A stretch of 51,979 bases of DNA from Oceaniglobus roseus (GCF_002869745.1 NZ_PNOS01000036.1:1-51979); one strand, 5' to 3'; counted from the first letter of the stretch, positions 14,692 through 26,400 are shown. Translations and numbers: made by a program. The notes: a model not told the origin generated them from the sequence alone.

Positions 14692-15906
14692 TCAAGCCAC
14701 CTGTCGCGCCAGCGCGCATTGCTGCCAGAGCGAGTTCAGCGCGCGGCACATGTGGTCGATGTCGGCATCGGTGTGCAGCGGCCCCGGCGTGAAGCGCAGC
14801 CGCTCGGTCCCCTTCGGCACGGTGGGATAGTTGATCGGCTGCACGTAGACGCCGAAATCGCGCATCAGGATGTCCGAGATCATGCGGCACTTGACCGGGT
14901 CCTTGATCATCACCGGCACGATGTGGCTGGGGTTGTCGAGGTGCGGGATGCCGTAGGCGTCGAGACGGGCGCGCAGCTTTTCCACCTGTTCGCGCTGCTT
15001 CCTGCGCTCGGCGTCCGAGGTCTTGAGATGGGCGATCGACACCTTCGCGGCCGCGGCCACGGCCGGGGGCAGGGCGGTGGTGAAGATGAAGCCCGAGCTG
15101 AACGACCGGATGAAATCGCAGAGCGCGGCCGAGCCGGTGATGTAGCCGCCGAAGCAGCCGAAGGCCTTGCCGAGCGTCCCCTCGATCAGGGTGATGCGGT
15201 CCATCAGCCCTTCCTGTTCGGCCACGCCGCCGCCGCGGGGGCCGTACATGCCGACCGCGTGCACCTCGTCGATGTAGGTCATCGCGCCGTACTTGTCGGC
15301 GACGTCGCAGATCTCCCGGATCGGGGCGATGTCGCCGTCCATCGAGTAGACCGATTCGAAGGCGACGATCTTCGGCGCGTCGGCGGGCAGGGCGGCCAGC
15401 TTGCGGTCCAGGTCCTCGGGGTCGTTGTGCTTCCAGATCACCTTCTGGGCGCGGGAATGGCGGATCCCCTCGATCATCGAGGCATGGTTCAGCGCGTCCG
15501 ACAGGATCACCGCGCCGGGCAGGCGCGACCCCAGCGTGCCGAGCGCGGCCCAGTTCGAGACATAGCCCGAGGTGAACAGCAGCGCGGCTTCCTTGCCGTG
15601 GAGGTCGGCCAGCTCCTTCTCGAGCGCGATGTGGTGGCTGTTGGTGCCGCTGATGTTGCGGGTGCCGCCGGCGCCGGTGCCGCAGCTGCGCGCGGCCTCG
15701 ACCATCGCCTCGACCACCTTGGGGTGCTGGCCCATGCCGAGGTAGTCGTTCGAGCACCAGACCGTCACGTCCCGCGCGCCGCCGGGTCCGTGGTTCACGG
15801 CCTTGGGGTGGGTGCCGCAGGTCCGTTCCATCTCGGCGAAGACGCGGTAGTTCCCCTCGGCCTTCAGGTCGTCCAGCTGGCGCTGGAAGAGAGCATCAAA
15901 ATCCAT
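14692..15906 (-). CDS. hemA: HemA, 5-aminolevulinate synthase
   Basis: PLP enzyme making 5-aminolevulinate from glycine and succinyl-CoA, the entry to tetrapyrroles in Alphaproteobacteria. 404 residues. [18 protein letters not shown] near 92, [23 protein letters not shown] (PLP Asp), and the Schiff-base Lys in [10 protein letters not shown] near 248. ATG 15906 overlaps the puhE stop by 11 bases, coupling it to the puh/acsF operon. The stop codon lies in a stretch (GCTTGAAAAAAATCCCGGGG, minus strand) resembling the core of the dispersed repeat found elsewhere here. A small hairpin at 14657-14676 follows. Confidence 0.96.
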   Translation of the reverse strand: MDFDALFQRQLDDLKAEGNYRVFAEMERTCGTHPKAVNHGPGGARDVTVWCSNDYLGMGQHPKVVEAMVEAARSCGTGAGGTRNISGTNSHHIALEKELADLHGKEAALLFTSGYVSNWAALGTLGSRLPGAVILSDALNHASMIEGIRHSRAQKVIWKHNDPEDLDRKLAALPADAPKIVAFESVYSMDGDIAPIREICDVADKYGAMTYIDEVHAVGMYGPRGGGVAEQEGLMDRITLIEGTLGKAFGCFGGYITGSAALCDFIRSFSSGFIFTTALPPAVAAAAKVSIAHLKTSDAERRKQREQVEKLRARLDAYGIPHLDNPSHIVPVMIKDPVKCRMISDILMRDFGVYVQPINYPTVPKGTERLRFTPGPLHTDADIDHMCRALNSLWQQCALARQVA

Positions 15907-16714
15907 GGGGTTCCTCTCGCAACAGGGTCTTGTCGTTGGTCTTGGGCATCAGCTTGGGCGCGGGAAGCATCCAGCGCCAGAGTTTCTCGTCCGGCAGGGG
16001 CAGAACCATAAGCCAGTGCTCCAGCAGGGCCAGTGCCGTCAATGCCGCAAGCAGTGAAAATTCCGTGCGCCCGGTGGTGAAGGCGCGTTCCAGCCAGCAG
16101 AAGGTCGCGAAGGTGAGCAGGGAGACCGAGATCGGAAACACCCAGTTCATCGCCCGGCGGCGGAAGTGGCTTGCCAGGTGCGAAAGCGGGCTTGGCAGGA
16201 ATTCGGTGTGGATGTGGGGCACGCCGAAGAACAGGTTCAGCTTGGCCGAGACGCGGGCGAAGAACATCACCGCGAAGGTCCAGAGCGCGGTCGAGTTCTC
16301 CATTCCCCGCGTGAGGAACACCAGCAGGAACAGCCCCGCGACCAGCAGCATCTCGTGCCAGGCGATGGTGCCCCAGGCCCTGAGGAACCTCTCCCACCCC
16401 TCGACGCCCGGGGGCAGGGGACGGGTGTTCGGGCCGGTGACGACGCCGCAGAGGAAGGCGAGTTCGATCCAGCCCCAGACGGCGAGCGCCGACAGGAAGC
16501 TGACGTAGGCGCCGCGGGGCGAGGTGTCGTCGACCGAATCGAGCACGCCGTAGATGCCGAGGAACAGGAGCGGCAGGCCGAGGATCACGGTCGCCACGTG
16601 CCCGCCCGGCCCGCCGGTGTCCGCCCGCTTGACCGCGTACAGGATCGCGCCGGTGGAGAACCACCACACGAACAGCGCGCTGAGGGCCGCGATCCAGGGG
16701 TTTGACAGAAGCAT
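15896..16714 (-). CDS. puhE: PuhE, photosynthetic complex assembly protein
   Basis: 272 residues, about seven membrane segments, with family stretches [16 protein letters not shown] near the N-terminus, [14 protein letters not shown], and [21 protein letters not shown]. It is needed for normal reaction-centre/LH1 levels in Rhodobacter; mechanism unknown. ATG 16714 ([11 protein letters not shown]) is chosen for the AAAAGGGA SD upstream; a longer frame to 16789 lacks support. Order acsF-puhE-hemA is typical of the family. Confidence 0.92.
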   Translation of the reverse strand: MLLSNPWIAALSALFVWWFSTGAILYAVKRADTGGPGGHVATVILGLPLLFLGIYGVLDSVDDTSPRGAYVSFLSALAVWGWIELAFLCGVVTGPNTRPLPPGVEGWERFLRAWGTIAWHEMLLVAGLFLLVFLTRGMENSTALWTFAVMFFARVSAKLNLFFGVPHIHTEFLPSPLSHLASHFRRRAMNWVFPISVSLLTFATFCWLERAFTTGRTEFSLLAALTALALLEHWLMVLPLPDEKLWRWMLPAPKLMPKTNDKTLLREEPHGF

Positions 16715-16796
16715 CCGGTCCCTTTTGCCAGAGGCGGGTTTCGAGGTCGTGAAGCAGACCGGGGGCGCCGCGGGGCGCCTCCGGCCCATTGTGTCG

Positions 16797-17924
16797 TCAG
16801 TAGGCCGGTTGCAGCCTTACGTTCTCGGGCGGGACATTGGCCTTGATCGGGATCAAGTAAAGCGCGGCAAAGGCGCGCGCCGCCCCGGCCCCCGCGGCCA
16901 TCCGTCCCAACCATCCCGAGACGCCACCCTTCTGCTTCGCCCGGTCCATCGCCTGAAAGGCGCGGTTCATGCGGTCGAGGTTCTTCCGCCAGGCGGGATG
17001 CTGGATGTCGAGTTCCACCGGGAACACCTGCCGCGCGATTTCCGAGGTGATGCGGAACACCTCCTGGTCGTACCAGTCGATGTCGACGCCAAGCGCCTCG
17101 TGGAAGCGGGGCCGCGCATGGTCGCGCACCCACATCGTGGAATAGACGGCGGTCAGGAAGAACCGGATCCAGAGCTTCGAGGTGAAGCTTTCGGTGATCC
17201 TCGGGTCGGTGCGCATCAGCAGGGCGAAGGCCTCGCCATGGGAATGCTCGTCGTTGCACCACTCCTTGAACCACTTGAAGATCGGGTGGAACCGCTTTTC
17301 CGGGTGCCGTTCGAGATGGCGGTAGATGGTGATGTAGCGGGCGTAGCCGATCTTTTCCGACAGGTAGGTGGCGTAGTAGATGAACTTGGGCCGGAAATAG
17401 GTGTATTTCTTCTCGCGCGTCAGGAAGCCGAGGTTCACCGCGACGCCCGCCTCGCGCAGCGCGTCGTTGATGAAGCCGGCATGGCGCGCCTCGTCGCGGG
17501 ACATGTAGCTGAACAGCTCGCAGATATCCTTGTTGTTGCCGCGCCGCTTCATCTCCTTGTAGAGGACGCAGCCCGAGAACTCGGCGGTGCAGGAGGAGAC
17601 GAGGAAGTCGAGGAACTCCTTCTTCAGCTCGGGCTCCATCCCCTCCCAGTCGATCTGGTCCCACTCGGCCGTCTTGCGGAAATGGCCCTTGTTCGGGTCG
17701 CGGCGCATCTGGTCCAGCAGGTTGTCCCAGTCGGCGCGCACCGGGGTCACGTCGATCGCGTCGAGCTCGTCGAAATCGGTGGTGTAGAAGCGCGGCGTCA
17801 GGATGGTGTTCTGCATCGCGAGGTCGGTCGCGGCCTTGCTGTCGAACTTCGCCTGGGCCTGCTGGATGGCGAGACCCTCTTCGGCGGTGGTGGCGTCTGC
17901 GGTGTGTTTGGCGTGGGCGTTCAC
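16797..17924 (-). CDS. acsF: AcsF, oxygen-dependent Mg-protoporphyrin IX monomethyl ester cyclase
   Basis: Di-iron enzyme forming ring E of bacteriochlorophyll with O2. 375 residues. Iron-binding motifs SCTAEFSGCVLYKE, MSRDEARHAGF and WCNDEHSHGEAFA carry the Glu/His ligands. As the only cyclase in the window (no bchE) it makes pigment synthesis oxygen-dependent, consistent with an aerobic phototroph. Its start overlaps the bciE stop (ATGA); the bciE product is its partner subunit. Confidence 0.97.
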   Translation of the reverse strand: MNAHAKHTADATTAEEGLAIQQAQAKFDSKAATDLAMQNTILTPRFYTTDFDELDAIDVTPVRADWDNLLDQMRRDPNKGHFRKTAEWDQIDWEGMEPELKKEFLDFLVSSCTAEFSGCVLYKEMKRRGNNKDICELFSYMSRDEARHAGFINDALREAGVAVNLGFLTREKKYTYFRPKFIYYATYLSEKIGYARYITIYRHLERHPEKRFHPIFKWFKEWCNDEHSHGEAFALLMRTDPRITESFTSKLWIRFFLTAVYSTMWVRDHARPRFHEALGVDIDWYDQEVFRITSEIARQVFPVELDIQHPAWRKNLDRMNRAFQAMDRAKQKGGVSGWLGRMAAGAGAARAFAALYLIPIKANVPPENVRLQPAY

Positions 17925-18217
17925 AGCGTGGCCTCCTCGGAGAAGGAGAACTCGCAGAGCTCCATGAACTCCATGTCGCCGGTGAGGCGGGTCCAGAACC
18001 GCTCGAGCGTCGAGGCGCGGGTGATGAAGGCGGTGCGCTGTTCGCTCACCGCCTCGCCATAGCCGGCCAGAACGGGCGGGCCCTGCACCTTCACGGTGTC
18101 GCCCGGGTTGATCACGGCGCCGTTGTCCAGCCGGACATGGGCCGAAAGCTCCTCGAATTTGTGGACGACCTCGACCGTGCAGGGCGCGGTCTCCGTCGTG
18201 CGAGTCAGAAGTCCCAT
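17921..18217 (-). CDS. bciE: BciE, accessory subunit of the oxygen-dependent cyclase
   Basis: 98-residue small protein immediately upstream of and overlapping acsF. In Rhodobacter sphaeroides the equivalent small ORF next to acsF was shown to be a required cyclase subunit (BciE). The sequence starts MGLLTRTTETAPCTVEV and contains DNGAVINPGDTVKVQGPPV and FWTRLTGDMEFMELCEFSF. No membrane segment or catalytic motif is visible. The assignment rests on position, size and general resemblance. Confidence 0.85.
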   Translation of the reverse strand: MGLLTRTTETAPCTVEVVHKFEELSAHVRLDNGAVINPGDTVKVQGPPVLAGYGEAVSEQRTAFITRASTLERFWTRLTGDMEFMELCEFSFSEEATL

Positions 18218-18229
18218 CCTGGTTCCCTT

Positions 18230-18715
18230 TCAGCTTGGCAGGATCCAGTTCCAGTAGGCGGTGTTTCCCGCACCGAAACTGGTCAGTTCGACGTGCCAGC
18301 CCGATGCCGGGTCAAGCAGCGTCAGCCTCCCGTTGGCGAGACGGGAGATCGTGACCGGGGGATTGCCTTCCACCCGGGAAACCTTGCGGGCGCGGTTCAG
18401 CCCTTCGACGACGACCGAGATGAAGGCACCGTTGTCCTGCCGCGTGACCAGCGTGCCGTCGGGGTCGGTCACGACCAGCGACTTGCCGTCGGCGACGAGG
18501 ATAACCGAGCGTTCGGCGATCACCGCGGCGGCCTGGGGCACCCCGGACTTCGGCAGCTTGAATACGACCTGCACGGTCGCCAGCGCCAGCGCCGAGAGGG
18601 CCAGCGCGGCCATGGCGATCACCAGCTTCTTCGGGATCATCTCGCGGTCGCGCCGCTCCATCTCGCGGCGCTCGGCGTCGTAGTAGAGACCGCCCTGGAT
18701 TCGTTTCGTGCTCAT
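18230..18715 (-). CDS. puhC: PuhC, photosynthetic complex assembly protein
   Basis: 161 residues: a charged cytoplasmic N-terminus (residues 1-27, rich in Arg/Glu), one membrane span (KLVIAMAALALSALALATVQ, 29-48) and a periplasmic domain with ADGKSLVVTDPDGTLV and FISVVVEGLNRAR. PuhC supports RC-LH1 core assembly in Rhodobacter. It is 12 bases upstream of bciE. A PpsR box inside the end of puhB (18757-18774) lies 42 bases before its ATG. Confidence 0.93.
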   Translation of the reverse strand: MSTKRIQGGLYYDAERREMERRDREMIPKKLVIAMAALALSALALATVQVVFKLPKSGVPQAAAVIAERSVILVADGKSLVVTDPDGTLVTRQDNGAFISVVVEGLNRARKVSRVEGNPPVTISRLANGRLTLLDPASGWHVELTSFGAGNTAYWNWILPS

Positions 18716-18730
18716 GGCGTCCTCCCTTGC

Positions 18731-19366
18731 CTACTCTGCGGCCACGGCGCCGGATGTGTCAACTCTGCGTGACACTTCGGGACGGCTGATGCGCGTTTCC
18801 GCCGCATCGGCCAGGATCCGTGCCACCCGCGCGGCATCGGGGATGGCCCGCAGCGCCGGCTGGGTGTGCTTCAGGTGCCAGGGGCGCACATGGGGCCAGA
18901 GCATCATGTGGGAAAGGCGGACTTCTCCTGCGGTTTCAATGGCGATGGTGCCGCTGCCGTCCTTGCGGACCGACAGCGCGGCCCCCGCGATGCGGTTGAA
19001 CGGCAGGTTCAGGGTCAGCGTCAGGGCGGCGCCGATGCGCATGGCGACGCGGGCGGTGGTGATGGTGTAAAGTGTCGCGCGCGCCTGACAGAAGGCGATC
19101 AGCAGCAGGATCGCGCAGGCCACGAGGCCGACGGCAAGGAAGGGAATCGCAAGGGGCAGGGCGGCCGCGAAACCGAGTTCGGTCGAGGAGACGCCGACGC
19201 GCCAGACCGCAAGGACGGCGAAGTAGAGCGCGACCCAGTGCACCTTCAGCGCCTGGCAGGCCAGCCCCAGGACCGAGGGGCGCCCCTGCCAGAGGATCAG
19301 CTCGCCCTTCGGCAGGGTCTCGGGCAGGCCCGGCACGGGCTCGATAGCGAAATCATCGTGGGACAT
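18731..19366 (-). CDS. puhB: PuhB, photosynthetic complex assembly protein
   Basis: 211 residues, with conserved PGLPETLPKGELILWQGRPS at the N-terminus, two to three membrane segments in the middle, then a PH-like part YTITTARVAMRIGAALTLTLNLPFNRI. A reaction-centre assembly factor by family knowledge. It follows puhA by 69 bases, with a strong hairpin between them. Its last codons contain an exact PpsR box. Confidence 0.93.
   Translation of the reverse strand: MSHDDFAIEPVPGLPETLPKGELILWQGRPSVLGLACQALKVHWVALYFAVLAVWRVGVSSTELGFAAALPLAIPFLAVGLVACAILLLIAFCQARATLYTITTARVAMRIGAALTLTLNLPFNRIAGAALSVRKDGSGTIAIETAGEVRLSHMMLWPHVRPWHLKHTQPALRAIPDAARVARILADAAETRISRPEVSRRVDTSGAVAAE
18757..18774. promoter_or_regulatory. 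PpsR box inside the 3' end of puhB
   Basis: TGTCAACTCTGCGTGACA, an exact TGT-N12-ACA with the extended TGTCA/TGACA ends seen at the other promoters. It includes a TTGACA on the minus strand that could be a -35 for puhC-bciE-acsF-puhE-hemA. Confidence 0.6.
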
Positions 19367-19401
19367 CGGTCGTCCTCCCTCTCGGTTCCCGTGATGGTGG
19401 G

Positions 19402-19428
19402 CGTGCCCGGGTGGCTGGCCCGGGCACG
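19402..19428 (-). terminator. Hairpin after puhA (mRNA 3' end or attenuator)
   Basis: Perfect 10-base stem CGTGCCCGGG (19402-19411), 7-base loop, CCCGGGCACG (19419-19428), 8 bases after the puhA stop. No T-run, so more likely an mRNA-stabilising end or partial attenuator that raises puhA over puhB. Confidence 0.65.
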
Positions 19429-19435
19429 GATCGTC

Positions 19436-20194
19436 CTATTTCCGGTAGAGCAGGCCGCCGGCGAACCAGGCCATGATCTTCTCTTCCTCCAGCAGGGTGA
19501 TCCGCGTGCTGGACTGGATGCCCGGGATCCCCGCCACCTGGTTCGAGTCGAGCGAGGTGATGTCGACCCAGCGGGACGTGACCTTGACCATGGTCATCGG
19601 CGCCAGCCGCTTGCCGGTGCCGTGACCGTCCTGAAGCTCGAACTCGACATAGCGCACCATGTGCTCGGGCTCGTCGATCCAGAGATCGGTGACGGTGCCC
19701 ACCACCTGGTCGTCGCGGCAGACCACGGGCAGGCCGCGCGGATCGCGCCCGGCGGTGACCATGAAGCCGTCGGTCATCGACATCGGCCGGATCTTCGGCT
19801 GGCCGTGGCCGCCCAGTTCCGGCACGTCGCGGCGCGGCGCCCAGGAGGCCGGGCCGACGCCGTCGACCATCGGATCGCCGGTCGGGGCATGGGGGAAGCC
19901 CTCGCCGGTGGCGGTACGGGCCAGCGCCAGGTCGGCGCGGCGGTGCTTCGCCTCGTTCTCGGCGCTCGGCACCGTCACGTCGCCCCGGTTGAAGGGCAGG
20001 TGGAAGGTCTTGGGCGCGGGCAGGGGGAACAGGCCCTGGTTCGGCGCAGTGGCGCCGTCCTCGGTCTCGAGAGGATAGCCCTCGCGCATGTTCTCGGTCT
20101 GGAGGTAATAGACGAGCAGGGCGAAGAAGATCCAGAACAGCCAGATCGCCAGGCTGGCCAGATCGAAGTTTCCGAAAAATGTGACGCCGACCAT
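19436..20194 (-). CDS. puhA: PuhA, reaction centre H subunit
   Basis: 252 residues with a single N-terminal membrane span ([20 protein letters not shown], residues 12-31) followed by [12 protein letters not shown], the hallmark of PuhA, and a cytoplasmic PRC-barrel domain ([33 protein letters not shown]). It caps the RC on the cytoplasmic side and helps protonate QB. It is downstream of lhaA by 32 bases, so it is co-transcribed with bchFNBHLM-lhaA. Confidence 0.98.
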   Translation of the reverse strand: MVGVTFFGNFDLASLAIWLFWIFFALLVYYLQTENMREGYPLETEDGATAPNQGLFPLPAPKTFHLPFNRGDVTVPSAENEAKHRRADLALARTATGEGFPHAPTGDPMVDGVGPASWAPRRDVPELGGHGQPKIRPMSMTDGFMVTAGRDPRGLPVVCRDDQVVGTVTDLWIDEPEHMVRYVEFELQDGHGTGKRLAPMTMVKVTSRWVDITSLDSNQVAGIPGIQSSTRITLLEEEKIMAWFAGGLLYRK

Positions 20195-20226
20195 AGCAGG
20201 GTCCTCCGCTGTTTATGTCCGTTGGG

Positions 20227-21669
20227 TCAGGTGGGGAAGTCGGCAAGACCGATCTTGCCGCCCTCCGGGTTCGCGTGGCTTGGATTGAGGAACGAGATCT
20301 TCACGAGCGGCCCCAGCACGATCAGGGTCGCAAAGAGAAGCGCGATTTCAAGGTGATAGACGGTGATGTATCCCATGGCCGGCACGTTCAGCACATCGCC
20401 GAGCCGCCCCGTCTCGGCCAGCACCGACACGCCGTCACGCAGGCTGCCGCCAAGCGCGGTGGACAGCCCCGCCGCCGTCGCCTGCGCCGCGCCCCAGGCG
20501 CCGAGCGCGAGGCCCCGCCCCGCCAGGCCGCGCGTCTTCATCGCCATGGCGGCGGTGAGGGTCGAGACCGAGAACAGCCCGCCGCCAAGCCCGATGCCGC
20601 AGGCGCCGATGTAGAACAGCGCGTTGGACTGCATCGGCGCGGCGAAGATCACGCAGGAGAAGGCGGCGATCCCGATCAGGATCCCGCGCGAGGCCATGCG
20701 ATAGGTCGAAAGGCCCCCCTTCAGCCACTTCGCGGCCAGCCCGAAGCCGGTCAGCGCGCCGACCGACCAGAGCGCCGTCAGCACCGTGGTGGCCGAGACC
20801 GACAGCCCCATGATCTGCCCGCCGTAGGGCTCCAGCAGCACGTCCTGCATGTTGAAGGCCATGGTGCCGACGAAGACGACCGCCAGCAGCCGCCCCGCAT
20901 CGCCGCCGGAGGCGAAATCGGCCCAGGCCTCCGAGAACTTCGGCCGCGGCTCCTCGCGCTCTTCCTTGCTCATGGGGCGGACCTGTTCCTGCTTCCAGAG
21001 CGCGACGAGGTTCAGAAGCAGCGTGACCAGCGCCGTGCCCTGCACCACGCGGATCAGCTTCAGCGGCGTGAAGTCCGACAAGAGCCAGCCGATCACCAGC
21101 GAGGAGATCCCCATGCCGATCAGGAACATGACGTAGAGCAGCGCCACCACCCGCGGCCGCGTCTCGTCATCCGCCCGGTCGGAGGCGAGCGCGAGGCCCG
21201 CGGTCTGGGTCATGTGGAGGCCGAGCCCCGTCATCAGGAAGGCGAGCGCCGCCAGCACCTCGCCCGCCCAGGGCGGCCCCAGCGTCTGGTCGCCCGAGAG
21301 CACGATCAGCGCGAAGGGCATCACCGCAAGGCCCCCCATCTGCCAGAGCGAGCCGAACCAGAGGTATGGCACCCGCTTCCAGCCGATCGCCGACCTGTGG
21401 GTGTCCGACCGGAACCCCAGCAGCGCGCGGAACGGCGCGATCAGCACCGGCAGCGCGATCATGAAGGCGACGACCATCGCCGGCACGGACAGCTCGACGA
21501 TCATCACGCGGTTCAGCGTGCCAAGCAGCATGACCGAGGCCATGCCGACCGACAGCTGGAACAGCGACAGGCGCAGAAGCTGGCCCAGCGGCAGGCCGGT
21601 GGAGCCCGCATCGGCGAAGGGCAGCACGCTCATCGTCAGGGATTTCAGGTGTTTGGCACGGATCAGCAC
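20227..21669 (-). CDS. lhaA: LhaA, LH1 assembly protein (PucC/BCD family of MFS)
   Basis: About 480 residues, twelve predicted membrane segments, with PucC-family stretches SLFQLSVGMASVMLLGTLNRVMIVEL, FRSDTHRSAIGWKRVPYLWFG, MQDVLLEPYGGQ and GLALGAWGAAQATAAG. It delivers pigment or pigmented LH1 subunits during core assembly. GTG 21669 is chosen because GGAG lies 8 bases upstream and the start overlaps the bchM stop; an ATG at 21687 and another at 21633 are alternatives. Confidence 0.93.
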   Translation of the reverse strand: MLIRAKHLKSLTMSVLPFADAGSTGLPLGQLLRLSLFQLSVGMASVMLLGTLNRVMIVELSVPAMVVAFMIALPVLIAPFRALLGFRSDTHRSAIGWKRVPYLWFGSLWQMGGLAVMPFALIVLSGDQTLGPPWAGEVLAALAFLMTGLGLHMTQTAGLALASDRADDETRPRVVALLYVMFLIGMGISSLVIGWLLSDFTPLKLIRVVQGTALVTLLLNLVALWKQEQVRPMSKEEREEPRPKFSEAWADFASGGDAGRLLAVVFVGTMAFNMQDVLLEPYGGQIMGLSVSATTVLTALWSVGALTGFGLAAKWLKGGLSTYRMASRGILIGIAAFSCVIFAAPMQSNALFYIGACGIGLGGGLFSVSTLTAAMAMKTRGLAGRGLALGAWGAAQATAAGLSTALGGSLRDGVSVLAETGRLGDVLNVPAMGYITVYHLEIALLFATLIVLGPLVKISFLNPSHANPEGGKIGLADFPT

Positions 21670-22375
21670 GGCCGGTACTCCAGGCATTCCGAGATGTAGA
21701 ACCCGCTCGTCACCCGCTCGACCTTCTCGAGCCGCCCCGCGACGCGGCGGGCGAGGGTGCGGTGGGCGTGGGGGACCATGACGGGCGAGCGGTCGGCGCG
21801 CGGGAACAGCTTGCCCATGGTGAAGAAGGCCATGAGGAACGGCGTCTTCGGCGCGACGGTGAAGACGACGCTGCGCGCGGTCCTTTCCCCGAGCCTGTCG
21901 AGCGCGGCGGTGATGTCTGGGACCGCGTAGTAGATCAGGCTGTCCATGGCGACGACGTAGTCGAACCGCCCGAGCGTGTCGGACAGCATGTCGCCGCTGG
22001 CGAAGGTCACGCGGTGGCGCTGCGCCTCCGGCAGCCGCCGCTCGGCAATGGCGACGAGGGCGGGGGAGATGTCCACCGCCACCACGTCGGCGCCGCGTCC
22101 GGCGAGGATCGCCGTCACCTGCCCCGCGCCGCAGCCGGCATCGAGGATCCGCGCGCCCGACAGGTCCGCGGGCAGCCGCGACAGCATCAGATCGCGCATC
22201 CGGTCGCGCCCCGCGCGCACGGTCTGGCGGATCCGGCTCACCGGGGCGTCCGAGGTCAGCCGCGCCCAGGTCTCCGTCGCCGTGCGGTCGAAGTAATCCT
22301 CGACCCGCGCCCGCGTCGCGTCGTAGCCGGGCGAACCCGGCCGCGCCGCCACGGGATATGCCCCCCCGTCCGCCA

Positions 22376-22376
<1 letters not shown>
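21663..22376 (-). CDS. bchM: BchM, Mg-protoporphyrin IX methyltransferase
   Basis: SAM-dependent O-methyltransferase acting after Mg-chelatase. 237 residues. VEDYFDRTATETWARLTSDAP near the N-terminus is typical of BchM/ChlM. SAM motif I ILDAGCGAGQVT lies near 75, then DVVAVDISPALV and YVVAMDSLIYY. ATG 22376 overlaps the bchL stop. Its end overlaps lhaA. Confidence 0.96.
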
Positions 22377-23427
<1,051 letters not shown>

Positions 23428-23465
23428 TCGCGCCGCAGGCCCGAAACCATATTCCCCCGAACCGA

Positions 23466-26400
23466 TCATTCCGCCGCCACCCCTTCCAGCCGGTCTTCCA
23501 ACTCGTCCGCCGCCCCCTGCAGCGCGGCGAGCGTCGCCGCGTCGGGGCTCCAGTACTGCCGGTCGCTCGCCTCCAGCAGCCGCCCCGCCATCCGGGCCGA
23601 GGCTTCGGGGTTCAGCGCCGCCAGCCGGTCGCGCATCTCGGTGTCCAGCACGAAGGTCTCGGACAGCCGCTGGTAGACCCAGGGCTCCACCTGCCCCGTC
23701 GTCGCCGACCAGCCGAGCGTGTTGGTCACGTGCGCCTCGATCTGCCGCACGCCCTCGTGGCCGTGCTTCAGCAGGCTCTCGTAGAACTTCGGGTTCAGGC
23801 TGCGCGAGCGCGTCTCGAGCGCGATCTGGTCCTTCAGGGTCCGGACCTTGCCCGCCCCCCGCGTCTGGTCGCCGATGTAGACGGCGGCGTCCGAGCCCTT
23901 CGCCCGCTTCACCGCCCGCGAGATCCCGCCGAGCGTGTCGAAGTAGTGATCGACCGAGGTCACCCCCAGCTCGACCGATTCGAGGTTCTGGTAGGCCACG
24001 TCGACATCCCGCAGCGCCGTCTGCAGCAGACCCGCGTTCTTCGTCGCCTTGCCGCTGCGGCCGTAGGCGAAGCTCTTCCGCGCCTCGTAGGCATCGGCCA
24101 GCTCGTCCTCGTCGCCGAAGGCCGAGGAGTCGACCAGCGTGTTGACGTTCGAGCCATAGGCGCCCTCGGCATTCGAGAAGACGCGCAGCGCCGCCGTCTC
24201 CATGTCGCAGCCCATCTTTTCGGCATAGGCCAGGGCATGGGCGCGGACGAAGTTCATCCCGACCGGCTCCTCCGCCGTGGCGCATTTCCACGCGGCCTCG
24301 GCCAGCATCCGGGTCTGGAGCGGCAGGAGGTCACGGAAGATCCCCGACAGCGTCATCACCACGTCGATCCGCGGCCGCCCGAGCGTCTCCAGCGGCACCA
24401 GGTCGGCGCCGCAGAGCCGCCCGTAGCCGTCGAACCGCGGCACCGCCCCCATCAGCGCCAGCGCCTGGGCGATCGGTCCGCCGTCGGACTTGATGTTGTC
24501 CGACCCCCAGAGCACCAGCGCAACGCTGCGTGGCAGCACCCTGTGCGTCTCCAGCAGCAGCTGCGCCTGCTTCGCGCCTTCCGCCATGGCGAAGGCCGTG
24601 GGCATCCGGAACGGGTCGAAGGCGTGGATGTTGCGCCCGGTCGGCAGCACCTCGGGCGACCGGATCAGGTCGCCCCCCGCCACCGGCGGCGTGAAGCGGC
24701 CAGCCAGCGCGCGCATCAGCGCCGGCAGCTCGTGGTCCTGCGCCAGCAGCCCGTCGATCCGCGCCCGCGTCTCGTCGTCGCAATCGGCCATCAGCGCGAT
24801 CTGCGCCGCCCGCTCGCCCGCGCCCATGGGCCGGCCGACGATGTGGAGCCCGTCGGGCATCAGCGCATCCTCGGTCTCCAGCAGCTTCAGCCAGAGCTTC
24901 GCGGGCGGCGTGCCGCCCATGTCCACCGCCGCCGCCTGGTCGGCGATCAGCGCCTCCAGCTCCGCCCGGTCGGCGCTCTCGGGGGACAGGCCGCGCCAGC
25001 GCGCAAGGCTCTCCTTCAGCTCCAGCAGCCCCTTGTAGAGCCCGGCCGCGGCCAGGGGCGGCGTCAGGTGCGTCACGCAGACCGCGCCCGACCGCCGCTT
25101 CGCCAGCGTCGCTTCCGACGGGTTGTTCGAGGCATAGAGATAGACGTTCGGCATGTCGCCGATCAGCCGGTCCGGCCAGTCCGAAGCGCCCATCCCGGCC
25201 TGCCGTCCCGGCATGAACTCCAGCGCGCCGTGCATCCCGAAATGCAGCACCGCGTCGGCGCCGAAATCCTCGCGGATCCAGCGGTAGAAGGCGCTGAACG
25301 CATGTGTCGGCGCGAAGCCCTTCTCGAACAAGAGCCGCATCGGGTCGCCCTCGTAGCCGAAGGCGGGCTGCACGCCGACGAAGACGTTGCCGAAATGCTG
25401 GCCCAGCACGAAGACGCCGCGCCCGTCGCTCTGCACCCGGCCCGGGGCGGGGCCCCAGACCTGCTCGATCTCCGAGAGCCAGGGCGTGCCGTCCACCAGC
25501 CGGTCCGCCGGGATCCGCGCCGCGACGTTCGCCTGCTGGCCGTAGGTCGCGGCGTTGCCCTTCAGGATCACCTCGCGCAGCTCGTCCACCGTCTCGGGCG
25601 GGTCGAGGTCATAGCCCTCCGCCTTCATCCGGTGCAGCGTGTTGAACAGGCTCTCGAACACCGAAAGATAGGCCGCGGTCCCGACGGCCCCGGCATTGGG
25701 CGGGAAGCCGAAGAGCACGATCGCCACCTTGCGGTCCGGCGTGACCGAGCGGCGCAGCTTCGCCAGCCGCAGCACCCGCTCGCCCAGCCGCTCGATCCGC
25801 TCGGGGCAGGGGGCCATGGCGCGGTGCTGGGTGCCGCCGGTGCACATGCGCGGACAGCCCTGGCAGCCCGCGCCGCCGTGCCGCCCGGCAAAGACCGTGG
25901 GATTGGTCGCGCCGTCGATCTCGGGCAGGGCGATCAGCATCGTGGTCTCGACCGGCCCGAGCCCCGCGCCGCTCTCGGCCCACTGCCCCAGGGTCTGGAA
26001 CTCCAGCGGATGGGCGGCGACGTAAGGAACGTCGAGACGCGACAGCACCTCCACGGCCGCGGCGCTGTCGTTGTAGGCGGGACCGCCCACCAGCGAGAAG
26101 CCGGTCAGCGACACCAGCGCGTCGACCCTGCCCTGGAAATAGGCCTCGATCGCGGGCCGCCCGTCGAGCCCCCCGGCGAAGGCCGGGATGCAGCGGATCC
26201 CCCGCGCCTCGAAGGCCCGGATCACCGCGTCGTAATGCGCCGAATCCGAGGCCAGGACGTAGGAGCGCAGCATCAGGAGCCCCACCGTCGCCACCGGGCG
26301 CCTCGGCGCGGGCAGCGCCGCCGCGTCGGTCACGATATGGGTGCCCGGCAGGTCGGGGTGATAGAGCCCGACCTCGGGGTACTCCACCGGCGCCTTCACC

